From: a bacterium endosymbiont of Escarpia laminata
Lineage (GTDB): Bacteria; Pseudomonadota; Gammaproteobacteria; Chromatiales; Chromatiaceae
Direction of reading: 5' to 3'
Assembly: GCA_003660235.1 (NCBI GenBank)
Contig: QGON01000057.1
Span: 42,054 to 106,053, forward strand
DNA length: 64,000 nt
Position 1 is the first letter of the stretch. Every line of letters starts with the position of its first letter. Under the pieces are notes generated by a model. It saw only the letters and a program-made list of their open reading frames with translations. It was not told the DNA's origin and did not search any database. Positions 35,768 to 45,105 of the stretch are shown here, piece after piece. The position numbers and the translations under genes were made by a program.

Positions 35768-37732
35768 GTGTGTGGTATTGCGGGCATTGCTGCTAAATTG
35801 GTAAATGGTGCGGGAAATCTTGGACGGGTACGTCGCATGATTTCGCAAATCACTCATCGCGGCCCAGATGATGAAGGTTATTTTTTTGATTCCGGTATCT
35901 GCCTGGGGCATGCACGTCTTAGCATTATTGATCTGGACAGTGGCCATCAGCCAATAGCAAACGAAGACAAGTCGATCCTTGTTGTTTTTAACGGTGAAAT
36001 TTTCAATTACATTGAATTACGCTCTGACCTTATAAGGGCGGGACATCACTTTTCGTCCCTCTCCGATACTGAAGTGATAGTTCATCTTTATGAAGATTAT
36101 GGCGATGATTTCGTACATTATCTTAATGGACAGTTTTCCATCGCCTTGTGGGATAAAAATAAGCAGAAACTGCTTCTTGTACGGGATCGAGTAGGAATCG
36201 TTCCTCTCTTCTATACACATGTTGACAATAATCTGATTTTTGCCTCAGAAATAAAGGCAATTCTTCCTGCGCTCCACTCTTCCCCGAGCATAAATATTCA
36301 TGCCTTGGACCAGATAATGACGTTCTGGAGTTCCGTAGGTCAGGAAACGATATTTGAAGAAATTTATGAGGTCGAGCCTGGAAAGATGGTGGTATTTCAG
36401 GATGGCAAAATTGCTCACTCTCAATACTGGGAGTGGGAATTTACCGATGCGCATTATGATGAATCTGACCATGATTTGGCCGAACAACTTGAAGATCTGC
36501 TTGATGATGCAATTAGATTAAGATTGCGTTCAGACGTCCCTGTCGGGGCCTATTTATCCGGTGGTTTGGATTCATCAGTACTAACCTCGCTAGCTCACCG
36601 ACACAAGAAGGACAACCTGAGAACTTTTTCTATTGGTTTTGATGATAAAAGTTTCGATGAAAGTAGCTATCAAAAGGAGATGATCAAATATTTGGGAAGC
36701 GAACATAGTCATCTTTCATGCTCATATCAGGATATATCAAGTAACTTTTTGCAATCTATCTGGAATATCGAAGCGCCGATTTTAAGGACTGCACCAGTGC
36801 CAATGGGGTTGCTCTCCGGCATGGTCAGAAAACAGGGATATAAGGTTGTATTGACCGGAGAAGGGGCTGATGAGGTATTTGGCGGTTATGACATATTCAA
36901 GGAGACGAAGATCCGTCAGTTCTGGGCGAAAAATCCGGATTCATCCTTTCGTGCGGTATTGCTGAAGAGACTTTATCCATATCTGAATATTTCCCAACCC
37001 CAAGCCTTAGTTTACCTGAAAAACTTTTTTGGCGCAGGCCTGGATGACCCGAACTCTCCGTTTTTCTCCCATATTCCAAGATGGCTGACTACTGCAAAGA
37101 CCAAAGCGTTTTTTTCAGAAGATATCAATGCTCAGCTTTCAAAATCGGCTATCGATTCGATAAGCGAAAGATTTTCACCAGCAATGTCGAATATGGACGC
37201 TTTCCAAAAGGCCCAATTTATTGAGTCACGGATGTTGATGCCTGGATATCTTCTTTCATCGCAGGGGGACAGGATGTTAATGAAAAATTCGGTAGAAGGC
37301 CGTTTTCCATTTCTCGATCATAGGATTATCGAGTTTGCCAATGGCATACATCCGACAAAGAAGATGAAAGTTATCAATGAGAAATATCTGCTTAAGTTTG
37401 CCATGCGGAAACGTGTACCTGAGAAGATTATCAACCGATTCAAGCAGCCCTATAGGGCGCCTGATATCCCCGCTTTTTTCAGAGAAGACGGTGAGTCGGA
37501 TGTCACTGAACTATTAGGAACTGATTATATAAAGAAATATGGTTTTTTTGACGATAAAAAGGTATTGCGGCTAATTGAGAAAATCCGGCGCGGACGTGCA
37601 ACGAGTTACAAAGACAATATGGCGCTAGTCGGTATTTTGTCGACTCAGGCTGTTAACCACCTGTTTGTGGACAAACAAGTGACAGGGAATCAAATGTTGG
37701 ACATTAATGAGGGCATATCATATGGCTGTTAG
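35768..37732 (+). CDS. Glutamine-dependent amidotransferase, asparagine synthase (AsnB) type
   Basis: The start must be the GTG at 35768, so that Cys2 (VCGIAGIAA) becomes the N-terminal nucleophile of the class II glutaminase domain; the track adds 11 residues. The 654-residue protein also has RGPDDEGYF and FNGEIFNY. The ATP-PPi synthetase domain carries SGGLDSSVLTSLA (about residue 260) and TGEGADEVFGGYDIF. Full-length AsnB homologues of this size occur in exopolysaccharide, exosortase-A and secondary-metabolite loci. Here it leads a five-gene set and overlaps the ACP start by 11 bp. The amidated substrate is unknown; simple asparagine synthesis is less likely in this setting. Confidence 0.92.
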   Translation: MCGIAGIAAKLVNGAGNLGRVRRMISQITHRGPDDEGYFFDSGICLGHARLSIIDLDSGHQPIANEDKSILVVFNGEIFNYIELRSDLIRAGHHFSSLSDTEVIVHLYEDYGDDFVHYLNGQFSIALWDKNKQKLLLVRDRVGIVPLFYTHVDNNLIFASEIKAILPALHSSPSINIHALDQIMTFWSSVGQETIFEEIYEVEPGKMVVFQDGKIAHSQYWEWEFTDAHYDESDHDLAEQLEDLLDDAIRLRLRSDVPVGAYLSGGLDSSVLTSLAHRHKKDNLRTFSIGFDDKSFDESSYQKEMIKYLGSEHSHLSCSYQDISSNFLQSIWNIEAPILRTAPVPMGLLSGMVRKQGYKVVLTGEGADEVFGGYDIFKETKIRQFWAKNPDSSFRAVLLKRLYPYLNISQPQALVYLKNFFGAGLDDPNSPFFSHIPRWLTTAKTKAFFSEDINAQLSKSAIDSISERFSPAMSNMDAFQKAQFIESRMLMPGYLLSSQGDRMLMKNSVEGRFPFLDHRIIEFANGIHPTKKMKVINEKYLLKFAMRKRVPEKIINRFKQPYRAPDIPAFFREDGESDVTELLGTDYIKKYGFFDDKKVLRLIEKIRRGRATSYKDNMALVGILSTQAVNHLFVDKQVTGNQMLDINEGISYGC

Positions 37733-37967
37733 AGAAGAAATTAGGAGTTATGTATTGGATAACTACCTGTTTACCGATGACCAATCGAAGTTAGAGGACG
37801 ATAATTCGTTTCTTGAAACCGGCATTCTGGATTCAAATGGAGTAATGGAGATTATCTTTTTCCTGGAAGATGAATATGGTGTGTCTATTTCACAGGAAGA
37901 GATGATTCCGGAGAATCTGGATTCTGTTTCAAGAATTGTAAAATTTGTCGAATCGAAGAATGGATAG
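37722..37967 (+). CDS. Acyl carrier protein
   Basis: The ATG at 37722 gives 81 residues (MAVREEIRSYVLDNYLFTDDQSKLEDDNSFLETGILDSNGVMEIIFFLEDEYGVSI). The phosphopantetheine attachment Ser lies in ILDSNGVMEI, a GxxDS-type motif near residue 39. The protein is short and acidic as expected of an ACP. It overlaps both neighbours (11 bp with the amidotransferase, 8 bp with the ligase), so the three are almost surely co-translated. It is a dedicated carrier rather than the fatty-acid AcpP, given its diverged motif and context. Confidence 0.9.
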   Translation: MAVREEIRSYVLDNYLFTDDQSKLEDDNSFLETGILDSNGVMEIIFFLEDEYGVSISQEEMIPENLDSVSRIVKFVESKNG

Positions 37968-39504
37968 TCTCTTTCATCCTGAAAATTCGAATTTAGCATG
38001 GGCATTTGTAAATAATGCCCATGCGTATCTTAATTCTGATGCAGTGGTTTCCGGTAGTCGCCGGATAACCTATGCGGAGTTATTAGGAAATGTCGGTCAG
38101 GTAAAGGACTATCTGACAGAATATGAAATAAAAAAAGGGGCAAGAGTTGCTCTTTATCTTTCCAATTCACCGGAATATATCGCGATTTTCTACGGGGTGC
38201 TGGCAGCAGGTGGAACTGTAGTGCCATTGAATACCGGTGCAAAATCAAGAGATATCGATAACTGGGTAAGGCACTCCGGGGCGGATTGGTTTTTTTTCGA
38301 TGGCAGAAATAGAGAGGCCCGTATCACAATCCCTGAGCTGGGAAAAAAGGTTCGTTGTGTAGGAATAGGCAGCGCTGACTCAGATGGGTCTGGTTGGTTT
38401 GACTCAATCGATACGATTTCGGCAGATCCTAAATCATCATTGGATGTCGTTGCGGTAAATAATCGTGATCTCGCAATGATCATCTACACATCAGGCACTA
38501 CAGGTAGGCCCAAGGGTGTGTCGCTGAGTCATGGTAATCTGAAATCCAATTTCAGCGCAATAATAAAAGGATTGGGATTGTCCGCTTCCGACAGGATTTT
38601 GAGTGTACTGCCCTTCTATTATTCCTATGGGAACTCTGTTCTCAATACTCACTTGCTGACAGGGGGATGCCTGGTACTGGAGAAAAGCATGATGTACCCG
38701 CAGTTGATAGTGGATAAGTTTGATCAGGAAAATATTACCGGTTTCTATGGCGTGCCATCAACCTACGCAATTTTATTGAAAAGAACGAATCTCAAAGAGA
38801 AGAATTTTTCTGCGTTTCGTTTGATGGCTCAAGCAGGAGGGCCCATGCCGCCTGCACATATCAATGAGTTAAAAACATTGATTGGAGAGACAGATTTTTA
38901 TGTGATGTACGGGCAAACAGAAGCCAGTGCAAGATTAACCATTCTGGATGCCGGAAGTCTGAACGAAAGACTTGGATCGATAGGTAAGGCAGTTGATGGA
39001 GTGACTATCGAGGTAAGGAATAAAGATGGGCAGCTGGTTGAAAGTGGGGTGACAGGTGAGCTTTGCGCCTTCGGAAAAAATATTATGCCGGGTTACTGGA
39101 GAGACGAAGCCTTAACCAGTTGTGCCATGGTGGATGGCTGGTTACATACTGGTGATCTTGCGCATACCGACGATGAGGGCTTTCTCTATATCGATGGCAG
39201 GACTTCTGACATGATTAAATCCGGTGCCAACAGAATCAGTCCGAAGGAGATCGAAGAGATTATTTCTGAACTTCCGGATGTTGTCGAAGTGGCGGTGGTG
39301 GGGATGCCTGACGTATTGATGGGTGAGGCGATTAAGGCATTTATCGTTCTTGCGCCAGATGCTGAATTGGATCAGAGAATAATCCAGTCTTATTGTTTGA
39401 AAAACCTGGCTAATTATAAAGTGCCAAAGAAAATCTCCTTTATTGATGAGCTTCAAAAAACCCAGTCAGGGAAGGTGAAGCGCTACCTCCTCAAGGCGAG
39501 TTGA
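37960..39504 (+). CDS. AMP-forming acyl/aminoacyl ligase (ANL superfamily)
   Basis: The start is ATG 37960 within the ACP stop region (ATGGATAG), giving 514 residues. Core ANL motifs are in order: IIYTSGTTGRPKGV (A3, about residue 180), VMYGQTEASARL (A5), GWLHTGDLAHTDDEGFLYIDGR (A7) and the C-terminal GKVKRY (A10 Lys). The enzyme should activate a carboxylic acid as its adenylate and load it on the adjacent ACP. Related ligases are known from exosortase-A (XrtA) gene clusters. The substrate cannot be predicted by eye. Confidence 0.92.
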   Translation: MDSLFHPENSNLAWAFVNNAHAYLNSDAVVSGSRRITYAELLGNVGQVKDYLTEYEIKKGARVALYLSNSPEYIAIFYGVLAAGGTVVPLNTGAKSRDIDNWVRHSGADWFFFDGRNREARITIPELGKKVRCVGIGSADSDGSGWFDSIDTISADPKSSLDVVAVNNRDLAMIIYTSGTTGRPKGVSLSHGNLKSNFSAIIKGLGLSASDRILSVLPFYYSYGNSVLNTHLLTGGCLVLEKSMMYPQLIVDKFDQENITGFYGVPSTYAILLKRTNLKEKNFSAFRLMAQAGGPMPPAHINELKTLIGETDFYVMYGQTEASARLTILDAGSLNERLGSIGKAVDGVTIEVRNKDGQLVESGVTGELCAFGKNIMPGYWRDEALTSCAMVDGWLHTGDLAHTDDEGFLYIDGRTSDMIKSGANRISPKEIEEIISELPDVVEVAVVGMPDVLMGEAIKAFIVLAPDAELDQRIIQSYCLKNLANYKVPKKISFIDELQKTQSGKVKRYLLKAS

Positions 39505-39505
39505 A

Positions 39506-40504
39506 ATGAGTACACAAGATATGAATGATATTTTTAAAAAGGCCCTGGACTTCGACAAAGAAAAAGACGTTGAAAAGACATCAAGCCGAATCAAGGAGAT
39601 CTTACGCGATAAACTCAAGAAGAGGGGGCTTGTGGTGGCTGTCTCCGGTGGAATCGACAGTTCCGTCTCGCTGGCATTGAGCATCGAGGCGATCGGAGTT
39701 AATAAGGTATATGCGCTACTGCTTCCTGAGAAGGACTCCTCGGGTGAAACCGGTGACAGGGGGCTTGAGCTTGTTAAGCACTTCGGTGTTGGATATGAAG
39801 AAAAAAATATAGCTCCAACATTGGAAGCGATAGGTTGTTACAGCGAGCGGGATGCTGCTATCAAACGGGTGATACCGTCTTATGATAATGACTGGAAATC
39901 CAAGATAGTGATTACCGGTGGCCTGGATGGGCGTTTTAACCATTTTCTTCTAGTGGCTCAGGCGCCGGATGGCACCATGCACGAGGAGCCACTTCGTTTA
40001 AAGGAATATCTGCAAATTGTCGCAGCGACCAATTTCAAGCAGAGAATAAGGAAAACTTTGGAATATTATCATGCGGATCGGCTTAATTACGCAGTAGTGG
40101 GTACTCCCAACAGACTGGAATATGATCAGGGCTTTTTTGTCAAAAATGGCGATGGCTCAGCTGATGTTAAGCCTATTGCCCATCTTTATAAGACACAGGT
40201 ATATGCGCTCGCTGAACACCTTGGCTTACCTGAAAGCATTCGCAACGCACCTCCCACCACCGATACATATAGTCTTTCCCAATCGCAGGAAGAGTTTTAT
40301 TTTGCCCTTCCCTATCAGAAAATGGATATTGCCCTTTGGGCGTTCAATCATGAAGTGGCGGCAGAAGAGTTGGCGATAGAGCTGGGTATGACGGCAGAGC
40401 AAGCCGCGTACGTTTATAAGGACATTAAGGCAAAGAGAAGGACAACTGCAAATTTACATCTTAAACCGCAGCTTATTGAGAAGGTTAAAGAGATCCAAAT
40501 CTAA
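39506..40504 (+). CDS. NAD-synthetase-like PP-loop ATP pyrophosphatase with inserted region
   Basis: This 332-residue protein has VAVSGGIDSSVSLALSIEAIG, the PP-loop of N-type ATP pyrophosphatases. The NadE-like pattern GTPNRLEYDQGFFVKNGDGSADVKPIAHLYKTQVYALAEHLGLP sits in the second half. An insert of about 80 residues (GCYSERDAAIKRVIPSYDNDW to MHEEPLRLKEYLQIVAATNF) separates the two and is not typical of housekeeping NadE. It starts one base after the ligase stop. Housekeeping NAD synthesis would not need this location, so I infer an amide-forming role in the cluster; a plain NadE remains possible. Confidence 0.8.
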   Translation: MSTQDMNDIFKKALDFDKEKDVEKTSSRIKEILRDKLKKRGLVVAVSGGIDSSVSLALSIEAIGVNKVYALLLPEKDSSGETGDRGLELVKHFGVGYEEKNIAPTLEAIGCYSERDAAIKRVIPSYDNDWKSKIVITGGLDGRFNHFLLVAQAPDGTMHEEPLRLKEYLQIVAATNFKQRIRKTLEYYHADRLNYAVVGTPNRLEYDQGFFVKNGDGSADVKPIAHLYKTQVYALAEHLGLPESIRNAPPTTDTYSLSQSQEEFYFALPYQKMDIALWAFNHEVAAEELAIELGMTAEQAAYVYKDIKAKRRTTANLHLKPQLIEKVKEIQI

Positions 40505-40520
40505 TTCGGATTCAGAGCCA

Positions 40521-41585
40521 GTGAACTATTCAGTAATAAAGGCAAACCTTAAACAAGACAAGGAGGTGATAATCAAGTTTTGGAATGAAAACCATAATCA
40601 GGGCAGGGTGCTTGATCCTAAGTTCTCATGGATTTATGAGGGTAATCCGGATGGAGAGACACATGTATGGATGTTGATCCATCGTGATGATCAGGAAATA
40701 ATTGGATTGGCCGCAGTTTTTTCTAAGAAAGTTCTAGTGGGGGGGGTAGTGTGCAAAGCTGGAATCTCTGGTGATTTCTTTGTTCGGAAGGAACACCGCT
40801 CTCTCGGGCCTGCTTTGATGCTGATTGAAACAATCGTTAAATCGGAGGAAATCGCAGATATTGATTTTCTATACGGCTTTCCAAATGATGCGGCAAGACT
40901 GATATTCAGAAGAGTGGGATATAAAAAACTAGGTTTATTGGTCGGACGAGTAAGAATATTTCAATCGAAGAAGTATCTCCTTAATAAGGGGTTGCCTGAA
41001 TTTCTTGCCGGGATGATTAGCCCGTTAACGGATTCACTGATAAGAATTATGTCACCTGAAACATGGGATTTTGATTTTTTTCGACATTATTCAGAGATAG
41101 TGGATGAACTGGGCTCGGACTATGATGAGTTCAGAAGAGGTTTAAATATCTATAAATCAGTATCAGTTCCAAATAAAAGTTCAAAATATATGAACTGGAA
41201 GTATGGTCTGGATCCCTATCAGAGAAATAAATTTTTCTGTCTATATAAGAGGGAAGATAACTCTTGGGTTGGGTGTATTGCATTTAGCATCACAGACGGT
41301 TTTGCGGAAATACGTGACTTGGTTGTCAGCGATGAATATTCGGCATTGGATGACTTGGTTTACCGGTTTCTTGAGTACTCCAGAAAACTGGATGTACTGG
41401 GCGTAAGATACGTACTGCTTGAGAAAAGCAGGATGGAAAAGGACTTGTCCAGGTTTGATTTTTTTCCTCAAAAAAACCCAAGAGATATCGTTGTCTTGGT
41501 TAGAAACAAAGATCTGCTAACCAATGAAGTTTCAATATTGGATAGAAATAAATGGATCTTGTTTAATACGGACCAAGATACATAA
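40521..41585 (+). CDS. GNAT-family acyltransferase
   Basis: The 354-residue product starts at GTG 40521 (or TTG 40476, overlapping the upstream gene). The first ~160 residues fit a GNAT fold: AGISGDFFVRKEHRSLGPALMLIETIV is the acyl-CoA/ACP-binding loop, and FLYGFPNDAARLIFRRVGYKKLGLL is the closing motif. The second half (MNWKYGLDPYQRNKFFCLYKREDNSWVGCIAFSI) looks like a second, degenerate GNAT domain, as in FemAB-like transferases. It may move the carrier-bound acyl or aminoacyl group to an acceptor. It ends the AT-rich cluster. Confidence 0.8.
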   Translation: MNYSVIKANLKQDKEVIIKFWNENHNQGRVLDPKFSWIYEGNPDGETHVWMLIHRDDQEIIGLAAVFSKKVLVGGVVCKAGISGDFFVRKEHRSLGPALMLIETIVKSEEIADIDFLYGFPNDAARLIFRRVGYKKLGLLVGRVRIFQSKKYLLNKGLPEFLAGMISPLTDSLIRIMSPETWDFDFFRHYSEIVDELGSDYDEFRRGLNIYKSVSVPNKSSKYMNWKYGLDPYQRNKFFCLYKREDNSWVGCIAFSITDGFAEIRDLVVSDEYSALDDLVYRFLEYSRKLDVLGVRYVLLEKSRMEKDLSRFDFFPQKNPRDIVVLVRNKDLLTNEVSILDRNKWILFNTDQDT

Positions 41586-41639
41586 TTGCGTCTTTGTCTG
41601 TGTAAGGCTCCTGGAAAGCTAGCTGTAGGGACTTATCAC

Positions 41640-43649
41640 TTACCCCTCAACAGGCTCCTGCAAAATAATCGGTTTTAACCACTCCTCCGACAGGCTGAGG
41701 GGGGCTTCTCCCAACCTGTGAGAGTAGATGACAGTGTAAGCAAGTACGCGTTTCAAATACTCTCGGGTCTCCCGAAACGGAACTGTCTCGATCCAGACGT
41801 CGGTTGGCTGTGATTCTTTTGGCAGCCACTTCATTACGCGCCAAGGGCCTGCATTGTATGCGGCTGTAGCCAGTACTGGGTTGTTCTGCAGTTTCTGATA
41901 GATGCTCTCCAGATAGCTGGTGCCCAGTTTGATATTGACTCCGGGTTGCAGAAGATCCCGGGTTTTGAAGGGACCGTGCCGGGTGATTGTCGCTACATCG
42001 CGGGCGGTGCGGGGCATTAGCTGCATAAGGCCCAAGGCGCCGGCACTGGAACGGGCATCGGTCATAAAGGCACTCTCCTGACGCAGAATGGCGTAGATCC
42101 AGGCGTGGTCGATATCGAGACTCTTGGCCTGTTGGTCGATCAACGTCCTGTGGGTGAGGGGGAAACGGAGCTCCAGATCATTCCAGTGACGGATCTTTGC
42201 CAAGGTGAAAATGGCCTGAGAAGGCCAATCCCACTGCTGTGCCAGGCGGGCTGCGCCCTTGAGTTCATCGGTGCTGCGGTTACTCAGTGCCCAGTTCCAC
42301 TCACGACGTGCGTCGATGGGCCTGTGCAGAACTTTCAGCTCTCTTGCCCGCTGCATGCCGGGTTGACTGGCGATGCGATCCACTACGTCATCGGCGACAT
42401 CAATGGCTGCATGAGCCATGGTGAAGCGGGTACCCAGACGATTGGTTGCCATGAAGCCATAGTAGCTGCGGTTCTTCGCCAGTGTTTCGAGCAGTTGGTT
42501 GCCTTTCTCCTGCTGGCCAAGTTGTAATAGCGCCCTGGCACGCCAGTACCGCCAGCGCTCTTTCGAGCTGTCTGACTCGGGGAGGCCGGCAATGGTGGCG
42601 AGTACCCGTTCCCAGTCCTGGGACTCCAGGGCCTGACGGAACTGCTTGTCGGAGAGCTTCGGATCCAGCCGCAGATGCTTTGGCACAACCTGTTCGATTA
42701 TCCGGGAAAATGTCTCCCCGGATGTGTCCACCAGATTGGCGGCAAGTGTGCGGCCTACGGTGAGTTTCTGAGCATCTGTGAATTGTCCTCGCAGTTGCAA
42801 CGATTGCCAAAATTCGAAGGCCTTTTCGGGGTTATTTCGAGCAAGCCGTTGGACCCCGTGAACCAGAATCTCGTCCCGCATGGGGTGATTTTGCTGCAGA
42901 CGCTGATTCTGCATCAGCTTTTGTGGATGACGATGAATGTCGATCCAGAGGCTGACCCAGTTAGCCTCGCTGTTTGGCAGGAAACGTTTGAGATATCTTG
43001 CCAGACGAATCTGCCTGGCCTGCATGGCGAGGCTGATCCGCTGCCATACCAGCGTATCGGTTAATTCACCGGCATCATTCCACGCCTTGAACACCGGATC
43101 ACAGGCCTTTGGGCGGGAACGGCCGCTAAGCCAGACAGGTTCGATTTGAGTAAACGCGTGCTGTTGCTGGCCGGTTTCGATCAGTGCCCGCAGGCGGTAG
43201 CACTGGCGTTTTATACTTCCCCCCGGTTTGGCAAAATCGAGATAGGTTTTCCAGCGATGCTTGTCTGCCAACAAGTTCAGCCAGTTGTTACGCAGTCTGC
43301 TGCTAAGCGGCGTATCGGCATACTTATCTACGAATGTCCGGATGGTTTGGGGCTTCTGCCGTGCCAGATGCCGGGTAATCTCCTGGTATTCTAGATAGGG
43401 CTGCAGAGGATAGTCCTGCAGTTGATCCTTGAGTACCTGGTATTTTTTTAACTGGCCCTTTTTCAGAGCCTGTTCGGCGTCGAGAAACTGTTGTCGGGCC
43501 GCCTTGAGTTCTGGAGGGTCAGTGATAGTGGCTTGGGCGGGGCTGAGCCAGAGTGGCAGCAGAGAGAGAGCCGCGCATAACCATTGGATGAAACGCGATG
43601 GACGCCGAGTTTTAGGTCTGATTGTTTGAGGCATGTTCCGCTGCACCAT
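41640..43649 (-). CDS. slt: Soluble lytic murein transglycosylase (Slt70 type)
   Basis: The 669-residue protein has a signal peptide (LCAALSLLPLWLSPAQA) and a long superhelical U/L domain of about 450 residues. The C-terminal SLT domain has catalytic Glu in YAILRQESAF, plus SSAGALGLMQLMP and ATAAYNAGPWRV. It degrades glycan strands in the periplasm during growth and recycling. The length is close to E. coli Slt (645). It is distinct from the MltF-like gene at 13524. Confidence 0.95.
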   Translation of the reverse strand: MVQRNMPQTIRPKTRRPSRFIQWLCAALSLLPLWLSPAQATITDPPELKAARQQFLDAEQALKKGQLKKYQVLKDQLQDYPLQPYLEYQEITRHLARQKPQTIRTFVDKYADTPLSSRLRNNWLNLLADKHRWKTYLDFAKPGGSIKRQCYRLRALIETGQQQHAFTQIEPVWLSGRSRPKACDPVFKAWNDAGELTDTLVWQRISLAMQARQIRLARYLKRFLPNSEANWVSLWIDIHRHPQKLMQNQRLQQNHPMRDEILVHGVQRLARNNPEKAFEFWQSLQLRGQFTDAQKLTVGRTLAANLVDTSGETFSRIIEQVVPKHLRLDPKLSDKQFRQALESQDWERVLATIAGLPESDSSKERWRYWRARALLQLGQQEKGNQLLETLAKNRSYYGFMATNRLGTRFTMAHAAIDVADDVVDRIASQPGMQRARELKVLHRPIDARREWNWALSNRSTDELKGAARLAQQWDWPSQAIFTLAKIRHWNDLELRFPLTHRTLIDQQAKSLDIDHAWIYAILRQESAFMTDARSSAGALGLMQLMPRTARDVATITRHGPFKTRDLLQPGVNIKLGTSYLESIYQKLQNNPVLATAAYNAGPWRVMKWLPKESQPTDVWIETVPFRETREYLKRVLAYTVIYSHRLGEAPLSLSEEWLKPIILQEPVEG

Positions 43650-43758
43650 CTCTTTTCCGTTATCTTTCCAATCATAGCATTTGCCACCCGGGAGGGAAGC
43701 AAAATGGAGGGCGATGAGATTGATTGATATTAAATGGATGACTGCCGGTTAGTGCTCC

Positions 43759-44985
43759 TCAAGAAGGGGTACGAGAATGATCCAGTAATTCGATCCAGTG
43801 CTTTACAGGAACCCTGGATTCAGCCTGCAGGTGATTCAGGCAGCCTATATTGGCGGTGGCGATGAGCGTTGGCCCACCTGCCTGAAGATTGCGGAGTTTG
43901 TTGCGTCTGAGTCTATCGGATAAGTCCGGCTGCAACAGGGAGTATGTGCCCGCAGAGCCGCAGCACAAATGGGCATCATCGACGGTTGTGAGGGTATATC
44001 CGAGGTCTAGAAGCAGTCGTTCAACAACCCCTTGCATGCCCAGTCCGTGTTGCAGGGTGCAGGGGGAGTGGAATGCGATGGGTGGATGTTGTGCGGAACC
44101 CAATGAGAATTGACTGAGGTCTTCATTCAGCAGCACCTCTCCTATGTCCTTGGTGGCAGCAGCGATTATTGAGGCTTTTTTCGCATATTCAGCATCGTCG
44201 CTCAGGAGTTGCGGGTACTCCTTGATTGTCTGCCCGCAACCACTGGCAGTGCTGATCAACACTTCGGCTCCGGCTTTCAGCAGCGGCAGCCAGGCATCGA
44301 TGTTGCGGCGCGCAAAATGTTTGGCTGCATCGTTTGCACCCAGGTGCAGGCTGACTGCGCCGCAGCATCCCGCTTCCGGCACCCTGATCAGACTGATGCC
44401 CAGCTGGTCCAACACCCGCGCTGTGCTGAAATTGATGACCGGGGCCAGCGAAGGCTGAACACAGCCGTCCAGTATGAGCATGCGGCGTTGGTGCCGCGCT
44501 TCGGGCCAATGACCGGTCCACTGTTTGGCTGGAATGGTGTATCGCAGACGTTTTGGCAGAAATCTTTTTATTGCCCGGGCAAGTTTCAGCAGTGCACCAA
44601 ACCGTTTGGGATAGGGCAGTGTCCAGATGAGCAGTTTATGGCGCAGGCTGTCCATGCCGGTTCGGGGCTTGATCCGCTCCAGGTGTTCCCGTCCTATCTC
44701 CAGCAGGCGGCTGTAATTGACGCCTGAGGGACAGGTGGTCTCACAAGAGCGGCAGGAGAGGCAGCGGTCGAGGTGCTGTTGTAGACTGTCAGTGGGAGTC
44801 GTACCCTCGAGCAGTTGCTTGATCTGATAGATGCGGCCCCGCGGTCCGTCCAGTTCATCTCCCAGCAGTTGGTAGGTGGGGCAGGTGGCGGTGCAGAATC
44901 CGCAATGTACGCAGCTGCGCAGGATCTGCTCGGCTTCCCGGCCATTGGCTGATTCAAGTGTCTGGGGGCTGAGTCTGGTCTGCAT
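43759..44985 (-). CDS. glcF: Glycolate oxidase iron-sulfur subunit
   Basis: This 408-residue protein has two ferredoxin-type 4Fe-4S motifs: CVHCGFCTATCP (residues 26-37) and CLSCRSCETTCP (76-87). Two CCG-type domains follow (PEAGCCGAVSLHLG; DAHLCCGSAGTYS). GlcF works with GlcD and GlcE to oxidise glycolate to glyoxylate and pass electrons to the respiratory chain. Autotrophs need this for RuBisCO oxygenation products. GlcD and GlcE are not adjacent: the gene stands alone between slt and a divergent hotdog gene. Confidence 0.93.
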   Translation of the reverse strand: MQTRLSPQTLESANGREAEQILRSCVHCGFCTATCPTYQLLGDELDGPRGRIYQIKQLLEGTTPTDSLQQHLDRCLSCRSCETTCPSGVNYSRLLEIGREHLERIKPRTGMDSLRHKLLIWTLPYPKRFGALLKLARAIKRFLPKRLRYTIPAKQWTGHWPEARHQRRMLILDGCVQPSLAPVINFSTARVLDQLGISLIRVPEAGCCGAVSLHLGANDAAKHFARRNIDAWLPLLKAGAEVLISTASGCGQTIKEYPQLLSDDAEYAKKASIIAAATKDIGEVLLNEDLSQFSLGSAQHPPIAFHSPCTLQHGLGMQGVVERLLLDLGYTLTTVDDAHLCCGSAGTYSLLQPDLSDRLRRNKLRNLQAGGPTLIATANIGCLNHLQAESRVPVKHWIELLDHSRTPS

Positions 44986-45105
44986 TGGTGAGGTCGAAGG
45001 GGAAAACTCCTATTTTGCGGATGATTGCGATCAAAACCAACTATTTTACCGATATACCCTGTGAATTCGACGGGAGTATCCCGAGCTGAGGGTGATATAA
45101 AATTG

